Shown: piece by piece, positions 8,858 to 17,780 of the stretch | Layout: every line of letters starts with the position of its first letter | Position numbering within the stretch: position 1 is the stretch's first letter | NCBI GenBank assembly: GCA_963849305.1 | Contig: CAWKGV010000002.1 | Span: 310,001 to 374,000, forward strand | Direction: 5' to 3' | DNA from: CAWKGV01 sp963849305 | Lineage (GTDB): Bacteria; Pseudomonadota; Alphaproteobacteria; Acetobacterales; Acetobacteraceae | DNA length: 64,000 bases | Position numbers and translations under genes: made by a program | Notes under the pieces: generated by a model | Databases searched by the model: none | What the model saw: the letters and a program-made list of their open reading frames with translations, nothing else | Told to the model about the DNA's origin: nothing

Positions 8858-10789
8858 TCACCGCCAGATCAGGAACACGCCGACCAGCACCACCAGGCCG
8901 ATCAGCATCACCAGGGCGTAGACCGCGATTGACCCGGTCTGGATCCGCACCGCGCCTTTCGATCCGTCCACTGCCATCGCCGCAAGCCCGTTTGGCACGC
9001 CGTCGATCAGGGTGGCATCGCCGCCCTGCCACAGCAGGTGCGCCAGCCGGAACGCCGGCCGGACGAACAGGACATCGTACAGTTCGTCGAAATAGTACTT
9101 GTTGAGCAGCAGCAGGTAGATCGGCCGGAAAGTACTGGCGAGCCGCACCGGCAGCATCGGGTTCAGCATGTAGAACCAGTAGGCGACCGCGATGCCGGCG
9201 AGACCGCACAGCAAGGGCACGTAGCGCACCCCGCCCGGCAACTCTTCCATCCGGGTCATCACCTGGTTGTTCGGCGCGATCACGATGGAATGGCGCCAGA
9301 ATGCATCCCAGTCCTGCCCGAGCAGCAGGTTGTGCAGCAGGAAGCCGGCGCAAAGCGCGCCGATGGCGAGCGCGATCAGCGGCACCAGCATCACCCACGG
9401 ACTTTCATGCACATGCTCCCGCACATGCCGCTCGGCGCGTGACGTGCCGTGGAAGGTCATGATGATGATGCGCCAGGTGTAGAACGCGGTGCAGAACGCC
9501 CCGGCGACGCCGGCGATGAAGGCGTAGATCGAGGCGTCGGTCTGAGAGGCGTATGCCGCCTCCAGGATCGCGTCCTTGGAAAAGTAGCCGGCGAAGGGGA
9601 AAATGCCGGCCAGCGCCAGCCCGCCGGCCCAGAATGTGACATACGTGACCGGGATCTTCTTCCATAGCCCGCCCATCTTGCGCATGTCCTGTTCGTCGGA
9701 CATGGCATGGATCACCGAGCCCGCGCACAGGAACAGCAGCGCCTTGAAAAAGGCGTGGGTCAGCAGGTGGAAGATCGAGGCCGGGTACGCCTGGACGCCA
9801 GCGGCGATGAACATGTAGCCGAGTTGCGAGACGGTCGAATAGGCGATCACCCGCTTAATGTCGTTCTGCACGCAACCGATGGTCGCGGCAAAGAAGCAGG
9901 TGGTGCCGCCGATCACCGTGATCAGGGTCAGTGTCTTGGGCGCGAAGTCCAGCAGCGGCGACATCCGCGAGATCAGGAACACGCCCGCCGTCACCATCGT
10001 CGCCGCGTGGATCAGTGCGGAGACCGGTGTCGGCCCTTCCATCGCATCCGGCAGCCAGACATGCAGGAAGAGCTGCGCCGACTTGCCCATCGCGCCGATG
10101 AACAACAGAATGCCGATCAGTTCATAGACGTGGAACGTCCCCCCAAACAGCGAGTAAAGATCGTTCTGGTGGCTCGACACGGCGGAGAAGATGGCATCGA
10201 ACTGAAGCGAGCCGAAGGTCAGGAAGATCAGCGCCACCGCGATCACGAAACACAAGTCGCCGACGCGGTTGACCACGAACGCCTTGATCGCCGCCGCGCA
10301 CGCTGCCGGCCGGTCGTACCAGTAGCCGATCAGCAGATAGGAGCAGAGCCCAACGCCTTCCCACCCAAAGAACAACTGCAACAAATTGTCCGCCGTCACC
10401 AGCATCAGCATGGCGAAGGTGAACAGGCTCAGATACGCGAAGAACCGATAGCGCGGGTATTGGTCGTGGGCCATGTAGCCGATGCTGTAGACATGGATCA
10501 GCATCGAGACGAAGGTGACCATCGCCACCATCACCGCCGACAGCGCGTCGTAGCGCAGCGCCCAGTCCACCTGGAAATTGCCGGCGGCGATCCAGGTGCC
10601 GAGCTGGTCCACCCCGGCCGGCGCGCCGCCCCACTCGAAATTCACCCAGGCATACGGCCCGCAGGCCGCGGCGAGCAACATGCAGAGCACCGAGACCGCC
10701 ATCGCCGCGCGATCGCCGATCCACTTGCCAAGCAATCCGGACACCATCGCCCCGAACAAGGGCGCGAACACCGCTGTGATGTAGGTCAT
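8858..10789 (-). CDS. nuoL: NADH-quinone oxidoreductase subunit L
   Basis: A 643-residue subunit, the largest antiporter-like protein of complex I, at the distal tip of the membrane arm and carrying the long lateral helix. Motifs include FFGWEGVGLCSYLLIGYWY, GKSAQLFLHVWLPDAMEGPTP and STVSQLGYM. The ATG at 10789 (MTYITAVFAPL) is preferred because GGGGGAG lies just upstream; an in-frame ATG six codons earlier adds only a short hydrophilic tail. A GC palindrome occupies the 95-base gap to nuoK. Confidence 0.97.
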   Translation of the reverse strand: MTYITAVFAPLFGAMVSGLLGKWIGDRAAMAVSVLCMLLAAACGPYAWVNFEWGGAPAGVDQLGTWIAAGNFQVDWALRYDALSAVMVAMVTFVSMLIHVYSIGYMAHDQYPRYRFFAYLSLFTFAMLMLVTADNLLQLFFGWEGVGLCSYLLIGYWYDRPAACAAAIKAFVVNRVGDLCFVIAVALIFLTFGSLQFDAIFSAVSSHQNDLYSLFGGTFHVYELIGILLFIGAMGKSAQLFLHVWLPDAMEGPTPVSALIHAATMVTAGVFLISRMSPLLDFAPKTLTLITVIGGTTCFFAATIGCVQNDIKRVIAYSTVSQLGYMFIAAGVQAYPASIFHLLTHAFFKALLFLCAGSVIHAMSDEQDMRKMGGLWKKIPVTYVTFWAGGLALAGIFPFAGYFSKDAILEAAYASQTDASIYAFIAGVAGAFCTAFYTWRIIIMTFHGTSRAERHVREHVHESPWVMLVPLIALAIGALCAGFLLHNLLLGQDWDAFWRHSIVIAPNNQVMTRMEELPGGVRYVPLLCGLAGIAVAYWFYMLNPMLPVRLASTFRPIYLLLLNKYYFDELYDVLFVRPAFRLAHLLWQGGDATLIDGVPNGLAAMAVDGSKGAVRIQTGSIAVYALVMLIGLVVLVGVFLIWR

Positions 10790-10796
10790 AGCGCGC

Positions 10797-10842
10797 TGCT
10801 CCCCCACCCCTTGCGGGAGGGGGCCGGTGCGAGGGGGCCGGC
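10797..10842. repeat. GC-rich palindromic repeat in the nuoK-nuoL spacer
   Basis: The spacer carries a C-rich run, then TTGCGGGA, then a G-rich run that can fold into a short stem, followed by GCCGGTGCGAGGGGGCCGG. Similar C-run/TTGCGGG/G-run sequences recur near 24803-24893 and a longer perfect hairpin is at 43261-43294. It looks like a dispersed intergenic repeat; here it could act as an mRNA stability element within the operon. This is a by-eye call. Confidence 0.45.
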
Positions 10843-10884
10843 AGGCGGCTCAGACTCCAGGGCCAATGGCACGACCACTGCCTC

Positions 10885-11205
10885 TCACCCCTTCATGAGG
10901 TTTACATCCTCAACCTGGATCGAACCGCGGTTGCGGAAATAGATCACCACGATCGCCAACCCGATCGCCGCCTCGGCCGCCGCGACGGTCAGCACGAACA
11001 TCGCGAACACCTGGCCCACCATGTCGCCAAGCGCGGCCGAGAACGCCACCAGGTTCAGGTTCACCGCGAGCAGGATCAGCTCGATCGCCATCAGGATGAT
11101 AATGACATTCTTCCGGTTCAGGAAGATGCCGAACACTCCCAGCATCAGCAGCACCGCGCTCAGAACCAGGTAGTGCGCGACGCCGATCGTCTGCAGCCCT
11201 GCCAT
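10885..11205 (-). CDS. nuoK: NADH-quinone oxidoreductase subunit K
   Basis: A 106-residue protein with three membrane helices, the size and layout of NuoK. Two conserved helix glutamates are visible in ILMAIELILLAVNLN and AAAEAAIGLAIVVIYF; both belong to the proton path in this subunit. It lies between nuoJ (39 bases) and nuoL. The start ATG at 11205 gives MAGLQTIGVAHYLVLS, the usual N-terminus. Confidence 0.96.
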   Translation of the reverse strand: MAGLQTIGVAHYLVLSAVLLMLGVFGIFLNRKNVIIILMAIELILLAVNLNLVAFSAALGDMVGQVFAMFVLTVAAAEAAIGLAIVVIYFRNRGSIQVEDVNLMKG

Positions 11206-11244
11206 TTCAGCCTCCCCCGACGCGGTGCCCCGCCGTGCAGCGAT

Positions 11245-11991
11245 CTAGCGTGTCTCGGGCGCGTGCGGCGCGCCTTCCGGATGGTGACCGGCGGGCCGAT
11301 GCGCCGGCCCATGCGCCGGATCGAGCGGGTCTTCGTCGATGTCGCCGGGCTCGGTCACCTTAGGCCGCAAAATACCCCCGGATCCGATGCCGTCGCCAAG
11401 TCCAACCCTGACCAGCTCCAACGTGTCCCTCGTCTCGCGCGCGTTCTGCACCCGAATGACCTGATGGCGCGAACGTTTGCGGTCGCGCAGTGTCAGCACG
11501 ATGGCGCCGATCATCGCCACCAGCAGTATCAGCCCGGCCGCCTGGAACTGGAAGATGTAGGCCGTATAGATCAGCCGCCCGAGCGCATCGGTGTTGGTGA
11601 TGCCGGAAGGCGGTGGGGCGAACCGCAGGAGCCCCGCCGCGGGCGCGATGGGCCAGCCCAGCATCACGATCACCAGCTCGGCCAGCAGCAGCGCGCCGAT
11701 CGCGCCTCCCACCGGCATGTAGCGTTGGAAGCCGCTTCGGAGCTGCTCGAAATCCACGTCCAGCATCATCACCACGAACAGGAACAGCACCGCGACCGCG
11801 CCCACATAGACGATGACCAGGATGAAAGCGAGGAACTCGGCCCCGGCGATCAGGAACAGCATCGCGGCGTTGAAGAACGCGGCGATCAGGAACAGCACCG
11901 AATGCACCGGGTTGCGCGAACTCACCACCATCGCGGCGCAGACCACCAGCACCACCGCGAAGACGTAGAAGCAGACGGCCGGATAGAGCAT
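11245..11991 (-). CDS. nuoJ: NADH-quinone oxidoreductase subunit J with extended C-terminus
   Basis: A 248-residue membrane subunit with five helices. The key helix FILVIVYVGAVAVLFLFVVMML, which carries the pi-bulge region important in coupling, is intact. The start is set at ATG 11991 (MLYPAVCFYVFAVVLV), 7 bases after the nuoI stop; an upstream in-frame ATG would overlap nuoI. After the last helix there is a hydrophilic tail of about 60 residues ending in a His/Pro/Gly-rich run, longer than in most NuoJ proteins (about 200 residues). The tail is likely cytoplasmic and of unknown use. Confidence 0.95.
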   Translation of the reverse strand: MLYPAVCFYVFAVVLVVCAAMVVSSRNPVHSVLFLIAAFFNAAMLFLIAGAEFLAFILVIVYVGAVAVLFLFVVMMLDVDFEQLRSGFQRYMPVGGAIGALLLAELVIVMLGWPIAPAAGLLRFAPPPSGITNTDALGRLIYTAYIFQFQAAGLILLVAMIGAIVLTLRDRKRSRHQVIRVQNARETRDTLELVRVGLGDGIGSGGILRPKVTEPGDIDEDPLDPAHGPAHRPAGHHPEGAPHAPETR

Positions 11992-11998
11992 CGCTTGC

Positions 11999-12487
11999 CT
12001 AACGGTACGGGGCGTCGATCTCGAGGCGCTTGGCGATTTCCGCTTCCCAGACATCGCCGTTCGCCAGCAGCTTTTCCTTGTTGTACATCAGCTCCTCGCG
12101 GGTTTCGGTCGCGAACTCGAAGTTCGGCCCCTCCACGATCGCGTCCACGGGGCAGGATTCTTCGCACAGACCGCAATAGATGCACTTGGTCATGTCGATA
12201 TCGTAGCGCGTGGTCCGGCGCGACCCGTCGGCGCGCGGCTCGGCCTCGATGGTGATGGCCTGGGCCGGGCAGATCGCCTCGCACAGCTTGCAGGCGATGC
12301 ACCGCTCCTCGCCGTTCGGATAGCGCCGCAACGCGTGCTCACCTTTAAAGCGCGGGCTGAGCGGACCCTTCTCGTACGGGTAGTTGATGGTTGCCTTCGG
12401 CTTGAAGAAATAGCGCAGCGTCACCCACATGCCCTCGAGCAGCTCCCAGAGCAGCAGCGTCCGCGCGGTTCGGTCCAGAACAGCCAT
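11999..12487 (-). CDS. nuoI: NADH-quinone oxidoreductase subunit I
   Basis: A 162-residue ferredoxin-like subunit that carries two [4Fe-4S] clusters (N6a, N6b) and passes electrons from NuoG towards NuoB. Both cluster motifs are complete: CIACKLCEAICP and CIYCGLCEESCP. Its length matches the family. It is peripheral to the membrane and sits between nuoH and nuoJ in the standard order. Confidence 0.97.
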   Translation of the reverse strand: MAVLDRTARTLLLWELLEGMWVTLRYFFKPKATINYPYEKGPLSPRFKGEHALRRYPNGEERCIACKLCEAICPAQAITIEAEPRADGSRRTTRYDIDMTKCIYCGLCEESCPVDAIVEGPNFEFATETREELMYNKEKLLANGDVWEAEIAKRLEIDAPYR

Positions 12488-12535
12488 GGCCTCCTCAATC
12501 CTCGCGCGCCGGGATAGAGCCCTCGCGTCCCCGCA

Positions 12536-13558
12536 TCAAGCGGGTGTCGGCACGAACCCGGTCGCGAGCAGCCCCCCGGCGGTGATCACCAGCCACGCCA
12601 GGCTCGCCGGCAGGAACACCTTCCAGCCGAGCCGCATGAGCTGGTCGTAGCGATAGCGCGGAAACGTGCCGCGCACCCAGATGAACACGAACAGACAGAA
12701 GCAGATCTTCAGGAAGAACCAAAGCGGTCCCAACTGCGGTCCGATGCCGAACGGTCCGAGCCAGCCGCCCAAGAACAGGATGCTGGTCATGCCGCTCATC
12801 AGGATCATGTTGGCGTACTCGCCGAGGAAGAACATCCCGAAGCTCAGCGCGCTGTACTCGACCATGAATCCGGCGACCAGTTCGCTCTCGCCTTCCGGCA
12901 GATCGAACGGCGAGCGGTTCGTCTCGGCCAGCGCCGAGACGAAGAACACGATGAACATCGGGAATAGCGGGATGAAGAACCACACCGTCCGCTGCGCCTC
13001 GACGACCGCCGACAGGTTGAGGCTGCCTGCGCAGAGCAGCACCGAGACCAGGACGAAGCCGATCGAGACCTCGTAGCTCACCATTTGCGCGGCGCTGCGC
13101 AGCGCGCCCAGGAAGGCGTATTTCGAGTTGCTCGCCCAGCCGGCGATGATGATGCCGTACACGCCGAGCGAGCTGATCGCGAACAGGTACAGCACACCCA
13201 CGTTGATGTCGGCGAGCACCCATCCGCCGCTGACCGGGATCACCGCCCAGGCGACCATCGCCAGTCCGAACGTGATCATCGGCGCGAGCAGGAACAGGAG
13301 CCGGTTCGCCCCAGACGGGATGATCGTCTCCTTGGTCACCAGCTTCACCGCGTCGGCCCAGGGCTGCAACAGGCCGAACGGGCCGACCACGTTCGGACCC
13401 TTGCGCGATTGGATCGCGCCTAACACCTTGCGCTCGGCATAGGTCAGGTAGGCGACCATGACCAGCAGCGGGATCAGCAGCGCCAGCGTCTCCCCGAACA
13501 CCAGCCCGAGATGCCCAAGCGGGGTCTGCCAGACGCTTTGGTTGGTGACACTCGGCAT
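12536..13558 (-). CDS. nuoH: NADH-quinone oxidoreductase subunit H
   Basis: A 340-residue subunit with eight or more helices that forms the quinone-binding chamber with NuoB and NuoD. Seen are the conserved loop YAERKVLGAIQSRKGPNVVG, the acidic segment ETNRSPFDLPEGESELVAG and the end motif RGTFPRYRYDQLM. Length is typical. Start MPSVTNQSVW at 13558, 6 bases after the nuoG stop. Confidence 0.97.
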   Translation of the reverse strand: MPSVTNQSVWQTPLGHLGLVFGETLALLIPLLVMVAYLTYAERKVLGAIQSRKGPNVVGPFGLLQPWADAVKLVTKETIIPSGANRLLFLLAPMITFGLAMVAWAVIPVSGGWVLADINVGVLYLFAISSLGVYGIIIAGWASNSKYAFLGALRSAAQMVSYEVSIGFVLVSVLLCAGSLNLSAVVEAQRTVWFFIPLFPMFIVFFVSALAETNRSPFDLPEGESELVAGFMVEYSALSFGMFFLGEYANMILMSGMTSILFLGGWLGPFGIGPQLGPLWFFLKICFCLFVFIWVRGTFPRYRYDQLMRLGWKVFLPASLAWLVITAGGLLATGFVPTPA

Positions 13559-13564
13559 CGCCCC

Positions 13565-15637
13565 TCACTCCGCCGCGACACGGGCCGGCGCGACGAAAGT
13601 CGCGGTGCATTCGGCCATGGTCGGGCTGGCGCGGCTGATCGGGTCGGTCTGGTAGTAGTTCTCGACCGCCGGCAGGAACGGCGCCTCGCCCAAGCGAACG
13701 GGATCGCCCGCCGGCCCGGACGGGTCGGAGCAGCCGAAGCGCGGCAGGAAGTCGAGCCGGCCGAACACCGGGTTCACTTGCTCGAGCCGGCCGCGCAGCG
13801 CTTCGATGTCGTCATAGGGCAAGGTCACGCCAAGCATCTCGCTCAGCGCGCGGGGAATCTTCCAGTCCTCCCGAGCCTCGCCCGGCGGATACACGGCCAG
13901 CGCGCCGCGCTGCACACGCCCTTCGGTGTTGACGTAGGTACCGTGCTTCTCAGTGTAAGCCGCGCCCGGCAGGATCAGATCCGCCCGCGCCGCCCCGCGG
14001 TCGCCGTGATGGCCCTGGTAGATCACGAAGGTCTCGCGCCCGATCCGGGCGGTGTTGAATTCGTCGGCGCCGAGCAGCCAGAGCACGTCCGCCCCGCCGC
14101 CCATCATCTGCGCCATGCCCTTGCCGCGGGGGCCGGGCAGGAAACCGAGGTCGAGCGCGCCCACGCGGGCGGCCGCGGTATGCAGCAGGTTGAACCCGTG
14201 CCAGTCGGGACTGAGCGCGCCCGCCTCGCGCGCGATCCGCCAGGCGGCGGCCAGGACCGCCGCGCCGTCGGGCCGCGCCGTTGCGGCCACACCCAGGATC
14301 ACCATCGGCCGCTTGGCGGCTTTCAGCGTCGCCGCGAAATCGTTCGAGCCGCCCAGCAGCGCGCGCAGCGCATCCGGCGCCTCGCCAAGATACCGCGCCT
14401 CATAGGTTAGATCGGCCGCCTGCCCGATATGGCCGATCGGCAGCCCGCTCGCGAGCCAGCGTTTGCGGATGCGCGCGTTCAGCACCGGCGCCTCCCGGCG
14501 CGGATTGGCGCCGATGATCAGGAGGGCATCCGCCTCCTCGATCCCGGCGATGCTGCTGTTGAAGATGTAGAAGTCCCGCCGCGACGCATCGAGCTGCGCG
14601 CCGTCCTGCCGGCAGTCTAGATTGGCCGAGCCGAGCGCCGTCATCAGATCCTTGAGCGCCAACATGCTTTCTGCATCGCACAGGTCGCCGGCGATGGCGC
14701 CGATCTTCTCGCCCGGCGCGCCCCGCAGCCGGTCGGCCACGACGGCCAAGGCGTCGGGCCAGGTCGCCGCCACCAGCTTGCCGCCGAGGGAGGCGGATTG
14801 CCGCACCCACGGCCGGTCGAGCCGCCGGCGTTTCAACCCGTCGAGAGCAAAGCGCGACTTGTCGCCCAGCCACTCCTCGTTAACATCTTCGTTCAGGCGC
14901 GGCAGGATGCGCAGCACCTCCGGCCCGCGCGCATCCACCCGGATGCTGCAACCCTGCGCATCCAGCACATCGACGCTGTCGGTCTTGGTCAGCTCCCACG
15001 AACGGGCCACGAAGGCATAGGGCTTGGAGGTCAGCGCGCCGACCGGGCAAAGGTCGATGATATTGGCCGACAGCTCCGAGCCGAGCGCCTTTTCGACATA
15101 GGTTCCTACTTTCATGTCCTCGCCGCGCGCGGTGGCGCCGAGATCCGGGACGCCGGCGATCTCGGTGATGAACCGGATGCAGCGCGTGCACTGGATGCAG
15201 CGCGTCATCACCGTCTTGACCAGCGGGCCGAGATACTCGTCCGTCACCGCGCGCTTGTTCTCGCCGTATCGCGAAAAGCCAACGCCATAGGCGAGCGACT
15301 GGTCCTGCAGGTCGCACTCGCCGCCCTGATCGCAGATCGGGCAATCGAGCGGATGATTGATTAGCAGGAACTCCATCACGCCACGCCGCGCGTTGCGCAC
15401 CATCTCGGTGTCGGTGTGCACCACCATGCCGTCGGCGACCGGCCAGGCGCAGGAGGCGATCGGCTTAGGCGGCGCTTTTTCCACCTGCACGAGACACATG
15501 CGGCAGTTGCCCGCGATCGACAGCCGGTCGTGGTAGCAGAAGCGCGGAATCTCGATGCCGGCGGCCTCGGCCGCTTGCAGGATGGTGGAGCCATTCGGCA
15601 CCTCGACCTCGATGCCGTCGATGGTGAGCTTGGCCAT
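13565..15637 (-). CDS. nuoG: NADH-quinone oxidoreductase subunit G
   Basis: A 690-residue iron-sulfur subunit of the peripheral arm. N-terminal cysteine sets are present: the [2Fe-2S] motif CYHDRLSIAGNCRMC, the His/Cys cluster segment DCPICDQGGECDLQD and the [4Fe-4S] segment CIQCTRCIRF. A molybdopterin-oxidoreductase-like domain follows, as is usual. Length agrees with alphaproteobacterial NuoG. A 167-base spacer containing a hairpin separates it from nuoF; elsewhere in the operon the gaps are at most about 95 bases. Confidence 0.97.
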   Translation of the reverse strand: MAKLTIDGIEVEVPNGSTILQAAEAAGIEIPRFCYHDRLSIAGNCRMCLVQVEKAPPKPIASCAWPVADGMVVHTDTEMVRNARRGVMEFLLINHPLDCPICDQGGECDLQDQSLAYGVGFSRYGENKRAVTDEYLGPLVKTVMTRCIQCTRCIRFITEIAGVPDLGATARGEDMKVGTYVEKALGSELSANIIDLCPVGALTSKPYAFVARSWELTKTDSVDVLDAQGCSIRVDARGPEVLRILPRLNEDVNEEWLGDKSRFALDGLKRRRLDRPWVRQSASLGGKLVAATWPDALAVVADRLRGAPGEKIGAIAGDLCDAESMLALKDLMTALGSANLDCRQDGAQLDASRRDFYIFNSSIAGIEEADALLIIGANPRREAPVLNARIRKRWLASGLPIGHIGQAADLTYEARYLGEAPDALRALLGGSNDFAATLKAAKRPMVILGVAATARPDGAAVLAAAWRIAREAGALSPDWHGFNLLHTAAARVGALDLGFLPGPRGKGMAQMMGGGADVLWLLGADEFNTARIGRETFVIYQGHHGDRGAARADLILPGAAYTEKHGTYVNTEGRVQRGALAVYPPGEAREDWKIPRALSEMLGVTLPYDDIEALRGRLEQVNPVFGRLDFLPRFGCSDPSGPAGDPVRLGEAPFLPAVENYYQTDPISRASPTMAECTATFVAPARVAAE

Positions 15638-15693
15638 CAGCTTCTCGTTTTCCCCGCGACGGCGTCCGGCGCGCCGCTGCTACCTCCACCGTC

Positions 15694-15716
15694 ATGGCCG
15701 CGCTTGTCGCGGCCAT
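15694..15716. repeat. Perfect hairpin (REP-like) inside the nuoF-nuoG spacer
   Basis: ATGGCCGCG and CGCGGCCAT form a perfect 9-bp stem with a 5-base CTTGT loop. A weaker hairpin follows at about 15750-15772 (TGCTC ... GAGCA). The core is like the palindromic repeats scattered between genes in many Rhodospirillales. It lies within an operon that must be transcribed through it, and there is no T-run, so it is more likely an mRNA processing or stability element, or a mobile repeat, than a terminator. Confidence 0.65.
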
Positions 15717-15804
15717 CCACGGCTTTAGTGCCAACGTGACAGTCGTAGATGCTCGCGACAAGCGTGAGCATAACGGGGCAACCTTGTAGTCGCGATCTCA
15801 CGTT

Positions 15805-17109
15805 TTACTCCGCCGCCAGCCTCATTCGGGGCATGTCGGTCCGCCGCTTGTACTCCGCGATCCGCGCCTCCATCTCCGGGCGGAAATGCCGGATCAGGCC
15901 TTGGATCGGCCAGGCGGCGGCATCGCCCAGCGCGCAGATCGTGTGGCCCTCCACCTGGCGCGTCACCTGTTCGAGCGTGTCGATTTCCTCGGGTTCCGCG
16001 CGGCCTTGCACCATGCGGTACATCACGCGCATCATCCAACCCGCGCCCTCGCGGCAGGGCGTGCATTGCCCGCAGCTCTCGTGCTTGTAGAACTGGCTGA
16101 GCCGCGCGATCGCCCGGATGATGTCGGTGGACTTGTCCATCACGATCACCGCCGCGGTGCCGAGCCCGCTTTGTACATCCCGAAGGCTGTCGAAATCCAT
16201 GAGCACGTCGTCGCAAACCCGCTTCGGGATCACCGGCACCGACGAGCCGCCCGGAATCACTGCCAGCAGGTTGTCCCAGCCTCCACGCACACCCCCCGCG
16301 TAACGCTCGATCAGTTCGCGCAACGGAATCCCGAGCGCCTCCTCGACGTTGCACGGCTTGTTCACATGGCCCGAGATGCAGTACACCTTAGGTCCGGTGT
16401 TCTTCGGCCGCCCGATGGCGGAAAACCAGGCTGCCCCGCGCCGCATGATGGTCGGCGCCACCGCAATGCTCTCGACGTTGTTCACCGTGGTCGGACAGCC
16501 GTAGAGCCCGACGGCGGCCGGGAACGGCGGCTTCATCCGCGGCATCCCCTTCTTGCCTTCCAGGCTTTCAAGCAGCGCCGTTTCCTCGCCGCAGATATAC
16601 GCGCCGGCGCCACGATGGACGTAAATATCCAGGTCAAAGCCCGAGCCGCAGGCATTAGGTCCGATCAGCCCGGCCTCGTATGCCTCGGCGATCGCCGCCT
16701 CCAACACGAGCAATTCATCGTAGAACTCGCCCCGAATATAGATGTAGCAGGTGTTGGCGCCCATCGCATAGCAGGCGACCAGGCAGCCTTCGATCAGCTT
16801 GTGCGGGTCGTGGCGGATGATGTCGCGGTCCTTGCACGTCCCCGGCTCGCTCTCGTCGGCGTTCACCGTGAGATAGGCGGGCCGCCCGTCGGACTGTTTC
16901 GGCATGAACGACCATTTCACGCCGGTGGGAAACCCCGCGCCGCCGCGTCCCCGCAGGCCCAATTCCTTGATCTCGTTGATGATCGCGTCCCGGCCGCGTG
17001 CCAGGATGTCCTTCGTCCCGTCCCAGTCGCCACGCGCGCGCGCTGCCTTCAGCCGCCAATCGTGGATACCGTAAAGGTTGGTGAAGATGCGGTCCTTGTC
17101 TTCGAGCAT
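15805..17109 (-). CDS. nuoF: NADH-quinone oxidoreductase subunit F (NADH- and FMN-binding)
   Basis: A 434-residue subunit that binds NADH and FMN and starts electron flow in complex I. Clear motifs are GLRGRGGAGFPTGVKW (FMN/NADH site), NADESEPGTCKDRDI, GAGAYICGEETALLES and the [4Fe-4S] N3 motif ESCGQCTPCREG. Length is normal. It follows nuoE by 3 bases. Confidence 0.98.
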   Translation of the reverse strand: MLEDKDRIFTNLYGIHDWRLKAARARGDWDGTKDILARGRDAIINEIKELGLRGRGGAGFPTGVKWSFMPKQSDGRPAYLTVNADESEPGTCKDRDIIRHDPHKLIEGCLVACYAMGANTCYIYIRGEFYDELLVLEAAIAEAYEAGLIGPNACGSGFDLDIYVHRGAGAYICGEETALLESLEGKKGMPRMKPPFPAAVGLYGCPTTVNNVESIAVAPTIMRRGAAWFSAIGRPKNTGPKVYCISGHVNKPCNVEEALGIPLRELIERYAGGVRGGWDNLLAVIPGGSSVPVIPKRVCDDVLMDFDSLRDVQSGLGTAAVIVMDKSTDIIRAIARLSQFYKHESCGQCTPCREGAGWMMRVMYRMVQGRAEPEEIDTLEQVTRQVEGHTICALGDAAAWPIQGLIRHFRPEMEARIAEYKRRTDMPRMRLAAE

Positions 17110-17112
17110 CCT

Positions 17113-17775
17113 CTATCCCTCCGGTGTCGCCGGCAGCGAGGTTAGCGTATTCGGCCCGCCCTCCGGGGCCGATGTTTGTCGCCCGATCATCGAGCCCGGC
17201 TCCGGCAACTCGCCGCGGCGCAGCGCTTCCAGCAGCCGGGCGGTCAGCGCCGCGTCCATGTCCTCGTAGAAATCATCATTCACCTGCAGGATCGGAGCGT
17301 TGACGCAGGCGCCGAGGCACTCGACCTCGGTCATGGTGAACAGCCCGTCGGCGCTCGTTTCGCCCCAGCCGGCGATGCCGGTCGCCTCGCGGCAGGCACG
17401 TACCACGTCATCGGAGCCGCGTAACCAACAAGGCGTGGTGGTGCAAACCTGCAAGTGCCACCGCCCGATCGGCCGGAGGTTGAACATCAGATAAAACGTC
17501 GCGACCTCGTAGACGCGGATCGGCGGCATCTCAAGCCGCCGTGCCACTTCGTCCATCGCCGCGCGCGGCACCCACGCACTGCCAGTCTGCCGCTTGAGCT
17601 GGTTCTGCGCGATGTAGAGCACCGGGATCACCGCGCTCGCCTGCCGGCCGGGCGGATACTTGGCGATATGCTTATCTATCTCCGCCTCGCTGGCGTTGTC
17701 GAAGACGAAGCTCGCGGGCTGGAACTCCTCGCTGCCCGGTGCGCCGTCGCCGCCGGATGGTGCGCTGACCGCCAT
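17113..17775 (-). CDS. nuoE: NADH-quinone oxidoreductase subunit E
   Basis: A 220-residue subunit with the thioredoxin-like [2Fe-2S] domain. The four ligands are visible as VCTTTPCW and VECLGACVNAP. The ATG at 17775 (MAVSAPSGGDG) is chosen because it follows the nuoD stop by 5 bases; the frame stays open further upstream but that part is antisense-free shadow of nuoD. There is a C-terminal tail of about 25 residues after the domain, as in other alphaproteobacteria. Confidence 0.96.
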   Translation of the reverse strand: MAVSAPSGGDGAPGSEEFQPASFVFDNASEAEIDKHIAKYPPGRQASAVIPVLYIAQNQLKRQTGSAWVPRAAMDEVARRLEMPPIRVYEVATFYLMFNLRPIGRWHLQVCTTTPCWLRGSDDVVRACREATGIAGWGETSADGLFTMTEVECLGACVNAPILQVNDDFYEDMDAALTARLLEALRRGELPEPGSMIGRQTSAPEGGPNTLTSLPATPEG

Positions 17776-17780
17776 TGCCG

